From the NCBI RefSeq assembly GCF_001941825.1, contig NZ_CP019038.1, forward strand, positions 62,001-126,000: 64,000 bases of DNA, given 5' to 3'. The notes under the pieces are model-generated. The model made no database searches. It was given only the letters and a program-made list of their open reading frames with translations, and was not told where the DNA came from. This document shows positions 34,989 to 44,002 of the stretch, piece after piece. The DNA is from Massilia putida (GTDB taxonomy: Bacteria > Pseudomonadota > Gammaproteobacteria > Burkholderiales > Burkholderiaceae_D). Positions within the stretch are counted from its first letter, which is position 1. Each line of letters starts with the position of its first letter. Position numbers and translations under genes: made by a program.

Positions 34989-36125
34989 TCAGGCTCCTTT
35001 TTGCGCCAGTTTGAGGGCGCGGGCGATGTCGTCGAGCAGGTCATCCGCGTCTTCCAGGCCGATCGCGAGGCGGACCGTGCCCGCGGCGGCCGATGCGGCA
35101 TGCGAGCGGGCGCCGCCGCTGGCGCCCTCCCGGCCGACCAGTTTCAATCCGTCGAGGAAGCGCGCGGCGGCGGCGGGACCGCCCAGCAGCGCGAACGGGA
35201 CGATGGCGCCGCAGCCGCGCGGCAGCAGGCGGCGGGCAATGGCGTGGTCCGGGTGGCTGTCCAGGTCCGGATACGCGACACTCGCGACGGCCGGGTGGGC
35301 CGCGAGGGCTTCGGCGACCCGGCGCGCGCCCGCGACGTGGCGCTCCATGCGCACGCCCAGCGTCTCGAGGCCGTTCAACATGACGGCCGCATCGTATGCG
35401 CCGGGCGTGGCGCCGAAATCGCGCAGGCCCGCATGGCGCGCGCGCAGGGCGAAGGCGCCCACCGTCGACTCCTCCGCGAACACGCGGCCGTCGCAGCCCG
35501 GGTCCGGCTCGCACAGTCCGGCGAAACGGCCCGTGCGCGCATGGGCCGCGTGCCAGTCGAACGTACCGCCGTCGACGAGCAGGCCCCCCGTGGCGCCGGC
35601 TTTGCCGGACAGGAAGGCCGCGTCATGGATGACGAGGTCGGCGCCGTGGTCGAACGGCATCAGGAGCCACGGCGTCGCGAGCGACGCGTCGACCAGCAGC
35701 GGCAGGTCGTGCTCGTGCGCGATGGCGGCCACCTGCGGGATGTCGAGCACGTCCAGGTCGGCGTGGCCGAGGGCGGCGCCGGCCAGCAGCCGCGTTTCGG
35801 GCCGGATGGCACTGCGCCAGGCGTGCGGGTCGCGCGGGTCGACGAAGGTCGTGGCCACGCCGAAGCGCGCGAGGCCGTGCGCCAGCAGCGCCGCGTGTTC
35901 CCCGCGCAGGTTGTGCGCGGCGACGACGTGGTCGCCGGCGCCCGCAAGCGTGGCCAGCGCGAGGTGCAGCGCGGCCTGGCTGCTCGCCGTGGCGAGGCCG
36001 GCCACGCCCCCTTCGAGGGCGGCGATGCGTTCTTCCAACGTGGCGACGGCCGTGGGCGCCGCTTGCGGGCTTGTGGCCGTGTGCAGCGCGAGGGTGGTGA
36101 AACCGGGATACCTGGGTCCGCTCAT
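34989..36125 (-). CDS. Transsulfuration-family protein lacking the PLP lysine
   Basis: 378 residues, aligned by eye to cystathionine gamma-synthase / O-acetylhomoserine sulfhydrylase: FTTLALHTATSP, GVAGLATASSQAALHLAL, LDVLDIPQVAAIAHEHDLPLLVDASLATP, HGADLVIHDAAF. The pyridine-contacting aspartate is kept (Asp146). The catalytic lysine, expected in an HSxTK motif, is replaced (H167-D-A-A-F171); the nearest lysine is Lys175. The SLYGGTY motif is also lost (NLRGEHA). It is shorter than most sulfhydrylases (about 420-430). Probably a pseudo-enzyme or an enzyme of altered chemistry. In an operon with the hydrolase. Confidence 0.75.
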   Translation of the reverse strand: MSGPRYPGFTTLALHTATSPQAAPTAVATLEERIAALEGGVAGLATASSQAALHLALATLAGAGDHVVAAHNLRGEHAALLAHGLARFGVATTFVDPRDPHAWRSAIRPETRLLAGAALGHADLDVLDIPQVAAIAHEHDLPLLVDASLATPWLLMPFDHGADLVIHDAAFLSGKAGATGGLLVDGGTFDWHAAHARTGRFAGLCEPDPGCDGRVFAEESTVGAFALRARHAGLRDFGATPGAYDAAVMLNGLETLGVRMERHVAGARRVAEALAAHPAVASVAYPDLDSHPDHAIARRLLPRGCGAIVPFALLGGPAAAARFLDGLKLVGREGASGGARSHAASAAAGTVRLAIGLEDADDLLDDIARALKLAQKGA

Positions 36126-36315
36126 GGCGTGCTATTCCTGAATGACGAAGACGGCGCATGCTAGCATTCGATAGCGCTAACCGTTACATTTAATCATCAA
36201 GATGGTGCGTCTTGCACGGTTGCAGGGCATAAAGCTGGATTTTTCGAGGAGCTTAGGCTAGAGTCAATTTATGAGTTATACAACGCAGCAAGCATCTCCA
36301 ATCAAGGGGGTCCAA

Positions 36316-36771
36316 ATGAAGGTATCGGAAATCCTGCAGGTCAAGGGCGACATCCTGTACACGGTCTCGCCCGACACCGACCTGGCCAACGCCGCCGCCA
36401 CCATGGCCGAGCGCGACATCGGTTCGCTCGTCGTGATGGAATACGGCGACCTGGTCGGCATGCTGACCTTCCGCGAGGTCATCAAGGCCTTGCATGCGCA
36501 TGGCGGCTCGCTCGAGCACGCGGGCACCGTGCGCAAGCACATGGACGACAGCCCGATCACCGTCACACCGGACACCGAAGTCAACGAAGTGCGCCGCATC
36601 ATGCTGGAAAAGCACGCGCGCTACCTGCCCGTCATGAACGCGCGCACGCTGCTGGGCGTGATCTCGTTCTACGACGTCGCGAAGGCCGTGCTGGAAGCGC
36701 AGAGCTTCGAGAACCGCATGCTCAAGGCCTATATCCGCGACTGGCCGGCGGAGCAGATGGCCGAGGACTGA
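36316..36771 (+). CDS. CBS-domain-pair protein
   Basis: 151 residues from ATG 36316, chosen for its strong ribosome site (aaggggg); an upstream ATG at 36271 has none. Two CBS motifs in tandem: VSEILQVKGDILYTVSPDTDLANAAATM with DIGSLVVMEYGDLVGMLT, and DSPITVTPDTEVNEVRRIM with HARYLPVMNARTLLGVIS. CBS pairs bind adenine nucleotides and sense energy state. No partner domain is fused; stand-alone members of this kind are common in Burkholderiales. Confidence 0.92.
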   Translation: MKVSEILQVKGDILYTVSPDTDLANAAATMAERDIGSLVVMEYGDLVGMLTFREVIKALHAHGGSLEHAGTVRKHMDDSPITVTPDTEVNEVRRIMLEKHARYLPVMNARTLLGVISFYDVAKAVLEAQSFENRMLKAYIRDWPAEQMAED

Positions 36772-36778
36772 TCGCGGA

Positions 36779-39019
36779 TCACGCGGCGCGTGTCAGCGCG
36801 TCGCTCCCGAGCCACTCGATGAGTGCCTCGGGCGCCAGCGGCCGCGCGAACAGGTAGCCCTGCGCCAGCGGGCACCCGAGGGTCTGCAGGATCTGCGCCT
36901 GGCGCTCGTCTTCGACGCCCTCGGCGATGATCGACAGGCCCAGGTTGCGCCCCAGCTCGATGATCATCTCGGCGATGCTGCTGCCGCGCGCCGCGTCCGT
37001 GATTTCCGTCACGAACGCGCGGTCGATCTTCAGGCGGTCCACGCGCAGCCGCTGCAGGTAGGACAGCGACGAGAAACCCGTGCCGAAATCGTCGATGGCG
37101 ATGGACACGCCCGTGCGCTTGATCTCGGCCAGGCGTTCGATCAGCAGGTCGGGCTCCTCCATCGCCATCGATTCCGTGATTTCCAGTTCGACGCGCTCCG
37201 GCGGCGCGCCCGTGTCGGACAGCGCCTGGCGCAGCATGTCGATGAAATGCGGATGGCGGAACTGCACCTGCGAAACATTGATCGACATCGTGAAGTCGAG
37301 GTGGCCGGCCGCGCGCACGCGCATGAGTTCCGCGCAGGCTTCGCGCAGCACCCACGCACCGATGTCGATGATCAGGCCCGAGTATTCCGCGATGGGGATG
37401 AAGCGGTCGGGCGGCACGAAGCGGCCGTCCTCCGTGCGCCAGCGCAGCAGGGCTTCGGCGCCGAACGCGCGCCGCGCGGCCAGTTCGACCTGGGGCTGGT
37501 AGGCGAGGAACAGTTCGCCGCGCGCGAAGCCGCCGCGCAGGTCGTGCATGAGGCGCACGCGTTCGCGGATCTCCACGCCCATGCCGCGCGAAAAATAGAA
37601 ATGGCCGCCGCGCCGCAGGCTCTTGGCGCGCTTGAGGGCGATGTCGGCATCCTTGAGCGCGTCGGCCGCGTTGGCGTCGTGTTCGCGCAGGCGCACGAGG
37701 CCCAGCGTGGCCGACACCTGCACGTCCTGGCCTTCGATCGAGAACGGTGCCGCGAACAGGCCCTGGATGGCGGCCGGTTCGATCAGGTCGGCCTGGCCCA
37801 GCAGGCAGAAGGTGTCGCCGCCGATGCGGGCCAGTGCCAGGCGGCCGTCCAGTTGGAGGCGCAGGCGTTGCGCCACCGCGCCGAGCAGCGCGTCGCCGAA
37901 CTGGTGGCCGAGGGCGTCGTTCGTTTCGGCGAACTGGTCGATGTCGACGAGGCACAAGGTGGCATCGGCGCCGGTCTGCAGGCTGTCGTCGACGAGTTCG
38001 ATCAGGCGCGTGCGGTTCGGCAGGCCCGTCAACGCGTCGTAGAACGCGGCGCGGTGCAGGTCGGTCATCAGCGCGACGTTGTCCAGGCCGACGGCGATGC
38101 TGCTCGTGAAGACGTCGATGAGGCCGCGGCGCAGTTCGTCCAGCGGGCGCGCAAGGCGCACCCAGGCGGCGAAGTCGCAATGCGCCTTGCCGCTGAAGTA
38201 GAGGGCGAGGTGGTCGTCGCGGTACAGGTTGCGGCGCTCGGCCAGTGCTGCCGCGATGGCCGCTGCCGGTCCGTGCGCGCCCGCCGCGAGCATGCCGTCG
38301 CGCGCGAAGTCCGCGGCGGGGCCGCAGCTGGCCAGCACCTGCCAGCCGCTGGCGGCGGTGCCCGGCGGGCAGCCGCACAACAGGCCGTCGGCCGGCTGGC
38401 CGGCGAGGGCGGCCACTTCACGCAGGATGCCCAGGGTCATCTCGGCGACCGAATGCAGCGCCATCAGCTCGGTGTTCGCCCGCACGACTTCGGCCAGGCC
38501 CGTGCGGCTGTCTTCCAGCGCGTGGATCTGCTGGTAGGCGCGGATCGCCGCCGCCACGCTCGTGTAGAGCTTTGTGCGGGTGAGTTCGGACTTGGTGCGG
38601 TAATCGTTGATGTCGTAGCCGCGGATGGCATCCATCTCGGGCGCATAGCCGGGCTGGCCCGTGCGCAGGATGATGCGCACGTCGTGGCGGCCCAGCGTGT
38701 CGCGCACGTGGCGCACGAGGTGCAGGCCGGCGTCGGCCTGTTCCATCACCACGTCGAGCAGGATCACGGCGATGTCGTGCTCGCGCTCCAGCACCGCCAT
38801 GCCCTGGGCGGCGGAATAGGCATGCAGGAATGTCAGCGGCCGGCCATGCATCTCGAGACTGCCCAGCGCGAACGTCGTCGTCGAGTGGACGTCGGCATCG
38901 TCGTCGACGATCAGCACGCGCCACGCGCCGCCGCCATGGGGGGCGACTACCGGCGTCTCGTCTGCGAACACCAGGTCGTCGTCCTGCGCGTCGCCCGAGG
39001 GCGTGTGCGGTGCGGGCAT
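36779..39019 (-). CDS. Response regulator with DUF3369, degenerate GGDEF and EAL domains
   Basis: 746 residues. A receiver domain lies at about 33-155 (VLIVDDDADVH; phospho-acceptor in VILLDVVME), then a DUF3369-like sensory region to about 320, a GGDEF domain whose motif reads GGDTF, and an EAL domain (FGAEALLRW, then ITESMAME and AIDDFGTGFSSLSYL). The cyclase half is probably inactive and the EAL half keeps its catalytic residues, so it should act as a c-di-GMP phosphodiesterase under phospho-relay control. No histidine kinase is adjacent. Convergent with the CBS gene, seven bases apart. Confidence 0.9.
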   Translation of the reverse strand: MPAPHTPSGDAQDDDLVFADETPVVAPHGGGAWRVLIVDDDADVHSTTTFALGSLEMHGRPLTFLHAYSAAQGMAVLEREHDIAVILLDVVMEQADAGLHLVRHVRDTLGRHDVRIILRTGQPGYAPEMDAIRGYDINDYRTKSELTRTKLYTSVAAAIRAYQQIHALEDSRTGLAEVVRANTELMALHSVAEMTLGILREVAALAGQPADGLLCGCPPGTAASGWQVLASCGPAADFARDGMLAAGAHGPAAAIAAALAERRNLYRDDHLALYFSGKAHCDFAAWVRLARPLDELRRGLIDVFTSSIAVGLDNVALMTDLHRAAFYDALTGLPNRTRLIELVDDSLQTGADATLCLVDIDQFAETNDALGHQFGDALLGAVAQRLRLQLDGRLALARIGGDTFCLLGQADLIEPAAIQGLFAAPFSIEGQDVQVSATLGLVRLREHDANAADALKDADIALKRAKSLRRGGHFYFSRGMGVEIRERVRLMHDLRGGFARGELFLAYQPQVELAARRAFGAEALLRWRTEDGRFVPPDRFIPIAEYSGLIIDIGAWVLREACAELMRVRAAGHLDFTMSINVSQVQFRHPHFIDMLRQALSDTGAPPERVELEITESMAMEEPDLLIERLAEIKRTGVSIAIDDFGTGFSSLSYLQRLRVDRLKIDRAFVTEITDAARGSSIAEMIIELGRNLGLSIIAEGVEDERQAQILQTLGCPLAQGYLFARPLAPEALIEWLGSDALTRAA

Positions 39020-39195
39020 CTGCTACGTCTCCAGGTTGGGCTCGGTGATTGCAAGCTAGTATATATGGGATGGTATCAATTCAGGCAAGAAAATTCCGCA
39101 CGGAAACATTTTTGTTGATCTGAATAGCATTCCCCCGCCCGCATGTCCGTGCTGGTAAAATCTTTCATTCCATTCGCACAACCCAACGAGAATCC

Positions 39196-40290
39196 ATGTC
39201 CGGCAACACATTTGGCAAGCTGTTTTCCGTAACCACTTTCGGCGAGTCGCACGGTCCCGCGATCGGCTGCGTGATCGATGGCTGTCCGCCGGGGCTGGCG
39301 CTGTCCGAGGCCGACATCCAGCCGGAGCTGGACCGGCGCAAGCCGGGCACGTCGCGTCACGTGACGCAGCGCCAGGAAGCCGACCAGGTCAAGATCCTGT
39401 CCGGCGTCTACGAGGGCGTCACGACGGGCACCCCGATCGCGCTGCTGATCGAAAACACGGACCAGCGCAGCAAGGACTACGGCAATATCGTCGAGATGTT
39501 CCGCCCGGGTCACGCGGACTACACTTACTGGCACAAATACGGCGTGCGCGATCCGCGCGGCGGCGGCCGCTCGTCCGCGCGCCTGACCGCGCCCGTCGTC
39601 GGCGCCGGCGCCATCGCCAAGAAATGGCTGCGCGAAAAATACGGCACCGAATTCATGGGCTGCATGAGCCAGCTCGGCGACATCGCCGTGCCGTTCCAGG
39701 ATTTCAAGCACGTGCACGACAATCCATTCTTCGCTGCGACGTCGGACGCCGATCTGATCGCGCGCATGGAGGCGGCGATGGATGACCTGCGCCGCGCCGG
39801 CGACTCGATCGGCGCCCGCATCGACGTGGTGGCGAAGAATGTGCCTGTCGGCCTCGGCCAGCCGATCTACGACAAGCTCGACGCGGATATCGCGTATGCC
39901 ATGATGGGCATCAATGCCGTCAAGGGCGTGGAGATCGGCGCCGGTTTCGACTCGGTGGCGCAGAAGGGTTCCGAGCACGGCGACGAGCTGACCCCCGAGG
40001 GCTTCGTCGGCAATAACGCCGGCGGTGTGCTGGGCGGTATTTCGACGGGCCAGGACATCATGGTGTCCATCGCCATCAAGCCGACGTCGTCGATCCGCAC
40101 GCCGCGCCGCTCGATCGACAAGCAGGGCAATCCGGTGACCGTCGAGACCTTCGGCCGCCACGATCCGTGCGTGGGCATCCGCGCGACGCCGATCGCGGAA
40201 GCGATGCTGGCGCTGGTGCTGATCGACCACGCGCTGATGAACCGCGCGCAGTGCGGCGACGTGCACGTGGATACGCCGCGGCTGCGTTAA
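39196..40290 (+). CDS. aroC: Chorismate synthase
   Basis: 364 residues, full length. Family signatures: [48 protein letters not shown] and [16 protein letters not shown], then [17 protein letters not shown]. It converts EPSP to chorismate, the last step of the shikimate pathway, using reduced FMN. Monocistronic, with a palindrome-rich convergent gap behind it. Confidence 0.98.
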   Translation: MSGNTFGKLFSVTTFGESHGPAIGCVIDGCPPGLALSEADIQPELDRRKPGTSRHVTQRQEADQVKILSGVYEGVTTGTPIALLIENTDQRSKDYGNIVEMFRPGHADYTYWHKYGVRDPRGGGRSSARLTAPVVGAGAIAKKWLREKYGTEFMGCMSQLGDIAVPFQDFKHVHDNPFFAATSDADLIARMEAAMDDLRRAGDSIGARIDVVAKNVPVGLGQPIYDKLDADIAYAMMGINAVKGVEIGAGFDSVAQKGSEHGDELTPEGFVGNNAGGVLGGISTGQDIMVSIAIKPTSSIRTPRRSIDKQGNPVTVETFGRHDPCVGIRATPIAEAMLALVLIDHALMNRAQCGDVHVDTPRLR

Positions 40291-40298
40291 CGCCGTCG

Positions 40299-40316
40299 TC
40301 CCCGCGAAAGCGGGGA
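40299..40316. repeat. Hairpin TCCCCGC-gaaa-GCGGGGA after aroC
   Basis: A perfect 7-bp stem with GAAA tetraloop, 9 bases after the aroC stop. Similar to the hairpin at 21862-21881. It may end aroC transcription. Confidence 0.55.
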
Positions 40317-40393
40317 GCCGTACCGCGTGTTCGAAGGCGGGTATTTATAGAGCTGAAGTGTGGCAGGCATACGGAATCCCGGCGCTCGGCATG

Positions 40394-40424
40394 GCGGGAA
40401 TAATGCCGGGGGCATTATTCCCGC
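40394..40424. terminator. Perfect 14-bp hairpin between convergent genes
   Basis: GCGGGAATAATGCC, loop ggg, and its exact reverse complement, between aroC and the convergent HDOD gene. There is no long T-run on either side, so it is either a bidirectional stabiliser/terminator or a dispersed palindromic repeat. Confidence 0.5.
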
Positions 40425-40440
40425 TTGCGCGGGCATGACG

Positions 40441-41934
40441 TCAGGCCCGGCTTGCCGCCGCTTCCACCGGCTGGCGCCGCTCGACGCTCTTCACCACGAG
40501 GCCGCGCAACTCGTTCAGCAACGAGAATTCCGTCTGGCTCAGGTAGACGGACGGGAAGCGGTCGTCCCAGTCGCCGTAGATGAAGCCGACCGGCTCGCCG
40601 TGCGTGCATAACGGGATGATCACGAAGCAGCGCGCTTCCTGCAGCGTGTCTTTCCACCACGTCGGCAGTTTGCTCGAGAATTTCGGGTCGCGTGCGTTCT
40701 CGATGAAGATCACGCGGTCGCTGCCGAGGGCGGCGAAGAACACGTTCGGTTCGTAGCTGTCGTCGAAGGCGAGCTTGGGGACGAGCGTCTTGGCGTTGTC
40801 GCCCAGGCCGATCTTGGCCGTGTAGCGGCCGTCGCGGCGGTTGCGCAGGAAGCCGAAGGCGCGTGTGAACGACAGGCCATGGTAGGCGGTCTCGATCGCC
40901 ATCGACACCATCTGGCCAGGCGTTGCCTGGGCAGCGGCGTCGCGCATGTCGGCCACGCCGTTCAGGAGGATCTTGTTGCCGGCCTCGCGCATGCGCGTGA
41001 CGGCGGCGGCGCGGGCGCGCTTCTCCGGCGGATTCGCGAGCGGCGCGATCGACAGGTCGGCGGCCGCTTCGACCTTGGCTTTTTCGATGGCGCCGACGAT
41101 GTTGTCCGGCTCGATGCCGATCAGCGGCGCAAAGCCGGCCGCCAGCAGTTTGACCTGCTCGGCGCCCGCTTCGTCGCCATGCCACAGGCTCTCGGCGCAC
41201 TGGCTCGACATGGTGCCGAGGGCGGCGAGCCAGTCGTCGTGGTTGAAGTCGGCGGCGCGCTCGCCCGGCTCGACGCGGCGCATGCCGGCGATCAGGTTGT
41301 GGGGCAGGCCCCAGTGCTCGGCGGTCGCGCGGCCGATCTGTTCGAGCGAGAGACCCAGCTGGGCGATGGACGCCGCGTCGATGTCCCCGGCACCCGCGGC
41401 CTGCTGCATCATCATCCAGTGTTCGGGCAGGTAGAACGTGACCATCATCCGGCCCAACGAGTGCAGGATCGAGCACACGACGGCTTCTTCGGGATCGCGC
41501 GTGGCCGCTTCGCTCGCGACCTGATGCGCCACCATCCCTGCCAGCACGGCCTTTTCCATCTCGATGTGGGCCTGCAGCGAATCGGGCGTGGACTTGGAGA
41601 GTTCCTCGATGAGTTTCAGGCCCAGCGCCAGGTGGCCGATGGCTTCCGTGCCCAGCACGAGGATCGCTTTCGAGACAGTGTTGACACGCTGGCCGAAGGC
41701 CGAGTACATGCCGCTGTTCGCGAGGCGCAGCACTTTCTGGGTGAGCACGGGATCGGACAGCACCGTCTGGGTCATGGAAAAGTCGCGCTCGTCCTCGCCG
41801 CGCATGGACGCGAGGATGGCGTTGATGGCCTTCGTGAAGCCCGGCATGTCGCCGCGCCGGCGGATCCGCTCCCACAGCAGGGAAAGGGTCGCGTCGGCTT
41901 TCGGCGATCGTTCGATGGTAGCAGTCTGGTTCAT
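40441..41934 (-). CDS. HDOD-domain signalling protein
   Basis: 497 residues from ATG 41934, which overlaps the stop of the GGDEF/EAL gene (ATGA). The HDOD domain at about 15-230 shows DMPGFTKAINAILASM, LTQKVLRLANSGMYSAF, STVSKAILVLG-like NTVSKAILVLGTEAIG, and a degenerate HD site (SILHSLGRMMVTFYLP). The C-terminal part (about 330-490) has a GAF-like look, with FVIIPLCTHGEPVGFIYGDW. HDOD proteins regulate motility and c-di-GMP or stress pathways. Coupling to a GGDEF/EAL protein supports that. Confidence 0.87.
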   Translation of the reverse strand: MNQTATIERSPKADATLSLLWERIRRRGDMPGFTKAINAILASMRGEDERDFSMTQTVLSDPVLTQKVLRLANSGMYSAFGQRVNTVSKAILVLGTEAIGHLALGLKLIEELSKSTPDSLQAHIEMEKAVLAGMVAHQVASEAATRDPEEAVVCSILHSLGRMMVTFYLPEHWMMMQQAAGAGDIDAASIAQLGLSLEQIGRATAEHWGLPHNLIAGMRRVEPGERAADFNHDDWLAALGTMSSQCAESLWHGDEAGAEQVKLLAAGFAPLIGIEPDNIVGAIEKAKVEAAADLSIAPLANPPEKRARAAAVTRMREAGNKILLNGVADMRDAAAQATPGQMVSMAIETAYHGLSFTRAFGFLRNRRDGRYTAKIGLGDNAKTLVPKLAFDDSYEPNVFFAALGSDRVIFIENARDPKFSSKLPTWWKDTLQEARCFVIIPLCTHGEPVGFIYGDWDDRFPSVYLSQTEFSLLNELRGLVVKSVERRQPVEAAASRA

Positions 41935-43661
41935 GTGAGGCCCGCCCGTAATTCGCCCGGCAGCAGTTCCGTGTACAGGTTTTCCTTGAGCGCGGCCATG
42001 GCCACGTGGGCTGGCATCGGCTTGCCGGTGAGGTAGCCTTGTACGTAGTCGCATCCGCGCGACTCGACGTAGGTCAGTTGTTCTTCGGTCTCGACGCCTT
42101 CGGCCACGACCGACAGATCGAGGTGTTGGGCCAGCGAGAGTACGGCGTTGCAGATCGCCGCGTCCTTGGTCGAGGCGGGCAAGTCCTTGATGAAGGCGCG
42201 GTCGATCTTGAGCACCGAGATCGGGAAACGCTTCAGGTAGGCCAGGCTCGAATAGCCCGTGCCGAAGTCGTCGATCGCGATGCGCGCATTGCGTTCGGCC
42301 ATCTTGGTGAGGATGGCCTCCGCATGGACCGGGTCGATCATCAGCGTGCCCTCGGTGATCTCGAGGACCAGCTTGTCGCCCGGCGTGCCCGAAAAGGCGA
42401 GGGCGTCGTCCAGCACGCCCAGGAAGCGGTCGTTGCGGAACTGGCGCGGGCTGATGTTGACCGAGATGTACAGGTCGCGCTTGGCCACGTCTTCGAACTG
42501 GCGCAGCTGCACCAGGGCCGCCTTGAGCGCCCAGGCGCCCAGCAGGTTGATGAGGCCATTGGTCTCGGCGATCGGGATGAAGCGCACGGGCGGCACCATG
42601 CCGAGGGTCGGGTGCTTCCAGCGCATCAGCGTCTCGAAGCCTTCGATTTGGCGCGTGCGGCTGGAGACGATCGGCTGGTAGTACAGCAGGAATTCGCCTT
42701 CGCGCACGGCCTGGAACATCGCGGCTTCGAGCGAGATGTCGTGCTGCGGCGGTCCGCTTTCGCGCACGCTGTAGACGACCGTGCGGCCCTTGCCCGTTTC
42801 CTTGGCGCGGCCCATGGCGGCATCGGCAAGGGCGATCAGCCGGATCTCGTCCTCGGCGTGGTCGGGGTAGATCGACACGCCGACGGACGCGCCCAGGTAC
42901 ACCGTATGCCCGTCGACTTCGAACGCCGATTGCAGCGCCGCGAGCAGGCGGCCGCTGACCAGCTTGATCTGGTCCGGCGTGAAGGTGCCCGGCAGGACCG
43001 CGACGAATTCGTCGCCGCCGACGCGGGCCAGCGTATCGCTGTCGCGCAGCGTCTTGCGCAGGCGGCCCGCGGCTTGGCGCAGCACGGCGTCGCCGACCGG
43101 GTGGCCGAGGCCGTCGTTGACTTTCTTGAAGCCGTCCAGGCCGATCGTGGCGATGCAGAAGCCCTGGCCGGAACGGCGCGCGTTGGCGATCACCATGCGG
43201 ATGCGGTCGGACAGCAGCAGCCGGTTCGGGAGTTCCGTCAGGGCGTCGTGCGTCGCCATATGGCGCAGACGCTGCTCGGTGGCACGCTGGGCCGACATGT
43301 CGCGGCCGACGGCCAGCAATTCATGCCCGCCGGGGAGAACCGCAATGCGCAGTTCGTACCAATTTTCCTTGCCGGCGCAGCGCATCCGCACTTCAACGAG
43401 CACCGGGTCGCTGGCCGTGCCGGCATCGACGAGGGCATTGCGCAGGGCCGCTTGGTCGGCGTCGACGGCGAGGGACGTCAATAGGGTGCCGGCGAGGGGT
43501 TGCGTGCCGAACGCACGCTGGGCGCGCTGGCTCGCGTGACGGATCAGGCCGGAAGGATCGAGGCGGAACGCGACGTCGCCCACCGCTTCCATGTAGCCGT
43601 CCGGGCTCGCCGGGGCCGCATGGCGCGGATCGTTCGGTACGGCGGGTGAACTGGCGCGCAT
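41931..43661 (-). CDS. PAS-GGDEF-EAL c-di-GMP protein
   Basis: 576 residues. PAS domain at about 20-130 (MEAVGDVAFRLDPSGLIRHAS). GGDEF domain with intact RVGGDEFVAVL and the metal-site aspartate in IATIGLDGFKKVNDGLGH. EAL domain with ETLMRW in place of EALLRW (glutamate kept), then ISVNISPRQFRND and AIDDFGTGYSSLAYLKRFP. Both activities may be present. Translated together with the HDOD gene downstream. Confidence 0.93.
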   Translation of the reverse strand: MRASSPAVPNDPRHAAPASPDGYMEAVGDVAFRLDPSGLIRHASQRAQRAFGTQPLAGTLLTSLAVDADQAALRNALVDAGTASDPVLVEVRMRCAGKENWYELRIAVLPGGHELLAVGRDMSAQRATEQRLRHMATHDALTELPNRLLLSDRIRMVIANARRSGQGFCIATIGLDGFKKVNDGLGHPVGDAVLRQAAGRLRKTLRDSDTLARVGGDEFVAVLPGTFTPDQIKLVSGRLLAALQSAFEVDGHTVYLGASVGVSIYPDHAEDEIRLIALADAAMGRAKETGKGRTVVYSVRESGPPQHDISLEAAMFQAVREGEFLLYYQPIVSSRTRQIEGFETLMRWKHPTLGMVPPVRFIPIAETNGLINLLGAWALKAALVQLRQFEDVAKRDLYISVNISPRQFRNDRFLGVLDDALAFSGTPGDKLVLEITEGTLMIDPVHAEAILTKMAERNARIAIDDFGTGYSSLAYLKRFPISVLKIDRAFIKDLPASTKDAAICNAVLSLAQHLDLSVVAEGVETEEQLTYVESRGCDYVQGYLTGKPMPAHVAMAALKENLYTELLPGELRAGLT

Positions 43662-44002
43662 TGTCGAAATTTCTGCTTTCTAATCTTGGCAGCAAGGCCG
43701 GGGTAATGCTGGAGTGTACCAAATCAACAAGCAATGTATCACCGAAAGATGCCAGCGAGCACTAAAAAGCACAATGCCCCGCGTCTTTCTGTCTTTGCTT
43801 GATGCGTCGCAGTTCCTGGATCGGATGGGTCGCGCTTGCCCGGCACAAGGCTTTACGCTAGCCTTGTTGCTTAACCGATAACCCGGAGCTGCAATGCCAG
43901 GGAATATTGTCGCCGATATAGTGCAAATAGGAAACTTTTACTCCAAAAATATGATGCTCAACTGCAACAGCTGAGCGTGCGGACCACGCCGGAGGAGGCG
44001 CC
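43662..44002. other. Divergent promoter region, aidB / GGDEF-EAL
   Basis: No gene is seen. It holds the start regions of both divergent genes and is more AT-rich toward aidB (aaatatgatgctcaactgc). A strong ribosome site (ggaggagg) precedes the aidB ATG. No clear operator is recognised. Confidence 0.5.
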
